The position numbers were made by a program, and so were the translations under genes. The notes beneath the pieces are model-generated. The model was given only the letters and a program-made list of their open reading frames with translations. It was not told the origin of the DNA and did no database searches. Below are positions 21,025-24,116 of a DNA stretch of 24,116 bases, one piece after another. How positions within the stretch are numbered: position 1 is the first letter of the stretch; the number at the start of each line of letters is the position of its first letter. The DNA is from a virus. The stretch is from IMG/VR virus record IMGVR_UViG_3300038701_000465, positions 1 through 24,116 of that record. One strand, 5' to 3'.

Positions 21025-23031
21025 TTACGATTTACTCGTAATTAAGTCGACCCAATCAGCCCAAACGAACCCGGGCCGCTTTAACTGTTTCCCGATTATT
21101 GATAACAGAATCTCCCGGAGAGCAATATTATAAACCCGGACGTCGAAAAAGTGATTTTGTACGGCGGAGTTTTTCTTTTTCCATTTCATCCCGACGCCGA
21201 CGCCTGAGGCGTCCTTATGTACGACCCGGTGTTCGGCCTCGAATTGGATATAAAAGCCGCTGTAAGTGTATTTCCCGGCCTCCGGCGTTGGGAAATTCAT
21301 AAACCCGGTCGGCTGAGTCTCGTCGAACTGAGGCGAATAACTGAGAGACATTAACGCGGCTAATTGGTCCTTTATTAGATCAACCTCCAAAATATAGAGC
21401 TTTTTCCGGGTCCGGGACGGTTTAAATATAGGGAGGTCGCCGCCGAATTTAGTATATCCGGTTTTCGCGTCTCCCTTAAGGCCGACGACATTGTGAGGAG
21501 TCTCGTCGATATAACGATAAGCGTGTTTCGCAAAATGCCCCGGAGCGTCTATTCCGGCTATAGCGACGCGCATTTTACGACCGTTATCCTTTATCCATAC
21601 CTGAGATATCAACTCGTCCAGAACAGGCCAAACGGACCGGGCTCGATTATGTTCGTAAGTCCATTTCTCCCGGTCTGTTTCTGTTTTCTCTTTTGGAACA
21701 AACGTTCCGATAGAGCCTTGGTCGACCGAGTAGGTCGCTCCGGATTCCGACCAAGCTAAAACCTCCCAATCGACCCGAGCGTCCTCCTCTTTTCCGTTAA
21801 GGTCGACGGCCAAGGTCAAAAGAACTATAGTTCCGTTACCGTCCTCTATAGACAGAGCCTCCGGAATAGTTCCCGGGGCGTAATTTCTCGTATTCCGCTG
21901 TAATTGATTAGCCGAGGTCTCGGTCCCTTTTTCCTCGTAAGGCAATCCGAGGCAAAGGTTATAAAAGGCTTTCATTTCGTCCTCCTTTTCCTTTCCTCCG
22001 GGCGGAGCCGCCTCTAAATACTGTTGTACGTAATGAGTCCAATCGGACATACCGACCGGGGCGTAAAGGGCGGATAAGTGATAACTCCGATACTCTGGAT
22101 TCTTAGGGATAGCGGTCGGAATCCAACGCCCGGCGGAAAGGAGTTCCGTTTTATTCGTGTCGTCGAAAAAGTCGCCGCACTTATAACAGACGTAACCGAC
22201 GGAGTCGCGGATTAAAACTCCCCTATCGTCGAGCTCCCAATATATCCCGGCCATAACGTCCGGTCTGGACTCCATAGGTCGCTCCCAATCTAAGACTATC
22301 ATATCTCCACAACAAGGGCAAGGGATATGATATTTTCTCTGATCTCCCATAACGTAAGCCGGATAGATATTACTCGTCTCCATTAGCTCCGGGGTCGATA
22401 TATAAAAAATCTTCTTTTTAGACTCGTAAGCGGCGAACCGCTGTTCTATCATTTTCCGAGTATTCCCGGCCTCTTTTGTTGCGGATTTTGCGGCGTCGAA
22501 ATCGTCGATGAATCCGTACATCATAGACCGTTGACGGAGGAGCTTATGATTTCCGGCGGACCCGGCGATTAACTGTCCGCCGGCGAACTCCTTAGACTTG
22601 TTCGTATCTCCGGACCTTGTTTTCCGGGCGCGTTGGGCGGAGGCTTTGATTAAATGTCTAATCCCGGTATTGTCGATTAGATTGTCGATTTTACCGGTTA
22701 CGGCCTCCTCCGCTAAATCTGAATGTCCCGTAAGAAATAGAATATTTCCGGGAGCCTCCGCTATAATCCAACCGATACCGGCCTCGATAACCCCGGTACT
22801 AAATCCGACTTGTGCTCCTTTCATTATCGAGATAACCTTACAAGGGACGGACTGAGACAAACAGTCGACGACCTCCCTTAGATACGGCGTATATTTGTAC
22901 GTAAACGGACCGGGCCTCGGAGATACCTCCGTAGTCATAACGCGATTTTTCTCGTTCCAATCCGAGGGACTGATATCCGAGAGGAGGACTTTTCCGGCGG
23001 AAAATATGTTCGAAATCTGTCCCGAATACAT
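21025..23031 (-). CDS. Terminase large subunit, GpA family (668 aa)
   Basis: Lambda GpA-type packaging ATPase/nuclease. The ATPase part has a Walker-A variant KGAQVGFST (71-79), a Walker-B segment FIDDFDA (174-180) and the coupling segment FYISTPELMETS (209-220). A Zn-ribbon-like insertion follows: CPCC at 238-241 and CYKC at 282-285. The nuclease part starts near TLAVDLNG (Asp410) and includes GIDAPGHFAKHAYRY (Asp495). Length is close to lambda gpA (641). It cuts concatemers and pumps DNA into the prohead through the portal. Its ATG directly abuts the stop of the ubiquitin-like gene (TAAATG). Just after its stop lies the operator/promoter of the accessory cassette. Confidence 0.95.
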   Translation of the reverse strand: MYSGQISNIFSAGKVLLSDISPSDWNEKNRVMTTEVSPRPGPFTYKYTPYLREVVDCLSQSVPCKVISIMKGAQVGFSTGVIEAGIGWIIAEAPGNILFLTGHSDLAEEAVTGKIDNLIDNTGIRHLIKASAQRARKTRSGDTNKSKEFAGGQLIAGSAGNHKLLRQRSMMYGFIDDFDAAKSATKEAGNTRKMIEQRFAAYESKKKIFYISTPELMETSNIYPAYVMGDQRKYHIPCPCCGDMIVLDWERPMESRPDVMAGIYWELDDRGVLIRDSVGYVCYKCGDFFDDTNKTELLSAGRWIPTAIPKNPEYRSYHLSALYAPVGMSDWTHYVQQYLEAAPPGGKEKEDEMKAFYNLCLGLPYEEKGTETSANQLQRNTRNYAPGTIPEALSIEDGNGTIVLLTLAVDLNGKEEDARVDWEVLAWSESGATYSVDQGSIGTFVPKEKTETDREKWTYEHNRARSVWPVLDELISQVWIKDNGRKMRVAIAGIDAPGHFAKHAYRYIDETPHNVVGLKGDAKTGYTKFGGDLPIFKPSRTRKKLYILEVDLIKDQLAALMSLSYSPQFDETQPTGFMNFPTPEAGKYTYSGFYIQFEAEHRVVHKDASGVGVGMKWKKKNSAVQNHFFDVRVYNIALREILLSIIGKQLKRPGFVWADWVDLITSKS

Positions 23032-23310
23032 TTACTCCGAGTCTATTTTAGCACAATGGATAAACATTCCGTCGAACTTTTCGACCGAATCCTCCGGGGT
23101 TAGAACTCTGGACCTCCGCCCGGTGTATTCCGAACCGTCAATCGTTACCAGATAACTAAAGTCGGAAAGGTCCGCCGGGGTCTTTGGAAAGGCTTTTCGG
23201 ACGATTTGTTCGTAAGATATGCTCGGTCCGTCAAATTCTACAGAGACTCCGTTAAGGTTAACTCGGTAGAATTGAGAGTCCTCGTCTTTCATTGTGTGAT
23301 GGATTCCCAT
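23032..23310 (-). CDS. Ubiquitin-like beta-grasp protein (multiubiquitin/DUF2604-like, 92 aa)
   Basis: Residues 13-92 follow the pattern of bacterial multiubiquitin-type domains. There is strand FYRVNLNG, strand VSVEFDGPS, the signature helix ISYEQIVRKAFP (31-42), strand YLVTIDG, and the closing TPEDSVEKFDGMFIHCAKID (family form roughly 'G.SV.VKDGM.F.V..TD'). This assignment is by remembered family pattern. There is one domain only and no C-terminal Gly-Gly; it ends IDSE. An alternative start at Met7 (23292) would still leave the domain intact. It lies 3 bases after terS and abuts terL, an unusual place for such a protein. No E1, E2 or JAB-type peptidase gene is visible in the window. It might be a packaging accessory, or a decoy against host ubiquitin-like anti-phage conjugation. 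Neither role is shown. Confidence 0.65.
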   Translation of the reverse strand: MGIHHTMKDEDSQFYRVNLNGVSVEFDGPSISYEQIVRKAFPKTPADLSDFSYLVTIDGSEYTGRRSRVLTPEDSVEKFDGMFIHCAKIDSE

Positions 23311-23313
23311 AAT

Positions 23314-24003
23314 TTACGCTCTACGTTGACCGACGCCGCGTTTATTCGCGTAATCAGTGGAAATTCTATCGACCGCTCGATGTGATTCGTCGACGGCTTT
23401 TTCGACCGCCTCGTTAGTGATTGAAACTATTTTCGTCCGTAACTCCGCCTCGGATTCGCTGTCGATTTTGTGTTTATGAGCGAACTCGGTTAAAAGATTG
23501 TCCGCGGCGGAGCGGAAACTCGACGTTATAGCCATAGCAAACTGAGCGATTATCGGAGACATTAGCTCGGTCGGAATTATTTCTCCCTGTTCCTTTTGGA
23601 TTTTCAAGAGGTTAAGGTCCCGGACCGTTTCGATTCTCTGGATATCGGCGGCTATTTTCCTGTTTTCGAGAGAGAGAATCCCTCCGGACTGTTGGATAAT
23701 CTTGTCGATATCGTCGTCCGTCGCGTCTTTTAGGTCTGGAATATCTGTAATCGGGAGCTCCGGGTCTGATATTTTCGGACCCGGCGGCCTTGGAACCTCC
23801 GCGGTCGAGCCTTTCTCAGCGGCGGAGGCGGCTTTTTTAACTAACAGTTTCGAGCGTTTCCGAACAAATTCCGCGTTTATCGGGTGTGAATCGTCGATAA
23901 GCTCTCCGGACATAACGACCTTTCCCCTCTTAATGTAGTTCGTGAGGTTCCCGGTTTTCATTCCCATTTCCCGGGCAAAGTCCGATTTAGTATAAAAAGC
24001 CAT
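23314..24003 (-). CDS. Terminase small subunit (GpNu1-like, 229 aa)
   Basis: Position just before terL, an N-terminal helix-turn-helix and a helical C-terminal region support this call. FYTKSDFAREMGMKTGNLTNYIKRG (residues 3-27) is a winged-HTH-like DNA-recognition segment. Residues 65-95 are a Pro-rich linker. Residues 108-160 (LENRKIAADIQRIETVRDLN, then LLKIQKEQGEIIPTEL) make the long coiled helix and 'G.liPTe.v' turn common to Nu1-type small subunits. The final section is an oligomerisation helix bundle and ends in a basic tail (RGVGQRRA). It binds the packaging site and recruits terL. A TAGCTTTG box ends 4 bases before its ATG, so the message may be leaderless. Confidence 0.85.
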   Translation of the reverse strand: MAFYTKSDFAREMGMKTGNLTNYIKRGKVVMSGELIDDSHPINAEFVRKRSKLLVKKAASAAEKGSTAEVPRPPGPKISDPELPITDIPDLKDATDDDIDKIIQQSGGILSLENRKIAADIQRIETVRDLNLLKIQKEQGEIIPTELMSPIIAQFAMAITSSFRSAADNLLTEFAHKHKIDSESEAELRTKIVSITNEAVEKAVDESHRAVDRISTDYANKRGVGQRRA

Positions 24004-24007
24004 TTCC

Positions 24008-24015
24008 CAAAGCTA
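24008..24015 (-). promoter_or_regulatory. -7 box of the terS promoter
   Basis: The minus strand reads TAGCTTTG, a perfect TAnnTTTG, separated from the terS ATG by only GGAA. If used, transcription would begin at or next to the A of ATG. No TTTG is found 19-21 bases upstream; that region instead holds the TGTAGC palindrome, suggesting activator dependence or overlapping control. Confidence 0.5.
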
Positions 24016-24029
24016 AAAATTTGTCGCGA

Positions 24030-24063
24030 TTTTGTAGCGGCTACAGGCTACAAAAGGGCTACA
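24030..24063. repeat. TGTAGC/GCTACA repeat cluster (operator or terminase recognition site)
   Basis: Four hexamers lie within 31 bases: TGTAGC 24033-24038 and GCTACA 24040-24045, 24047-24052 and 24058-24063. The first two form a perfect 13-bp palindrome around a central G. TTTTGTAGC (24030-24038) and GCTACAAAA (24047-24055) form a second, wider inverted repeat. The cluster lies 15-48 bases upstream of the terS -7 box. It may be an operator for the packaging operon or a cosB/pac-type binding site for the small terminase, which commonly lies beside terS. Confidence 0.85.
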
Positions 24064-24116
24064 GGAGTTTGAAATAGTAGATAGACCCCTTTTTCCGCGC
24101 TCTTTCTTCTCTCTTC

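Noticed and set aside
23032-23310. A complete ubiquitin-like conjugation operon around the beta-grasp gene
   Set aside because: No neighbouring product shows an E1 ThiF nucleotide-binding motif, an E2-like active-site pattern or a JAB metal-binding motif, so only the ubiquitin-like protein itself is claimed.

Overview
This window is about 24 kb of the virion-morphogenesis region of a contractile-tailed phage (myovirus) or prophage. Nearly all genes are on the minus strand, so the biological order runs from the right edge to the left. The host is probably a member of the Bacteroidota, perhaps Flavobacteriia. Three things point there: several intergenic regions carry the Bacteroidota -7 box TAnnTTTG, start codons follow A-rich leaders rather than Shine-Dalgarno sites, and the partial gene at the left edge has a signal peptide ending in GFSQ, a flavobacterial style. 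No tRNA, rRNA, IS element, integrase, lysis gene or CRISPR array is visible.

Packaging module (24116-21020): a regulatory or packaging region with four TGTAGC/GCTACA hexamers, terminase small subunit, a 92-aa ubiquitin-like beta-grasp protein, and a GpA-type terminase large subunit. Accessory cassette (21019-19417): four small genes of unknown function (99, 221, 78 and 73 aa), with their own promoter embedded in two operator-like dyads and their own intrinsic terminator. Then comes a plus-strand DnaN-like sliding clamp (18359-19408).

Tail module (18252-7225, minus strand): Mu-like sheath, tube, a tail-assembly chaperone pair joined by a -1 frameshift, tape measure, gp46-like protein, baseplate J-like protein, gp48-like protein, a putative fibre or structural protein, a Z-like tail-completion protein, a gp43/gpN-like protein, gp44/gpP-like hub and gp45/gpV-like spike. 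Head module (7209-760): gpW-like connector, lambda-type portal, ClpP-like protease with a nested scaffold, gpD-like decoration protein, gpE-type capsid, an FI-position protein, a probable head-tail adaptor and a probable tail terminator. A plus-strand ribbon-helix-helix (RHH) regulator (5098-5304) lies between portal and protease. The left edge holds a fibre-like gene and the start of a secreted collagen-like protein.

Two 57-bp elements with identical architecture sit at 5036-5092 and 18277-18333. Each lies between a plus-strand gene (RHH or clamp) and the first gene of a minus-strand structural run (protease or sheath), and looks like a divergent promoter pair. This suggests one shared control over head genes, tail genes, a regulator and a clamp. 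Unusual points: tail genes precede head genes and are split from the terminase; a ubiquitin-like gene lies between terS and terL; the trinucleotide GCA/TGC is strikingly rare on both strands.
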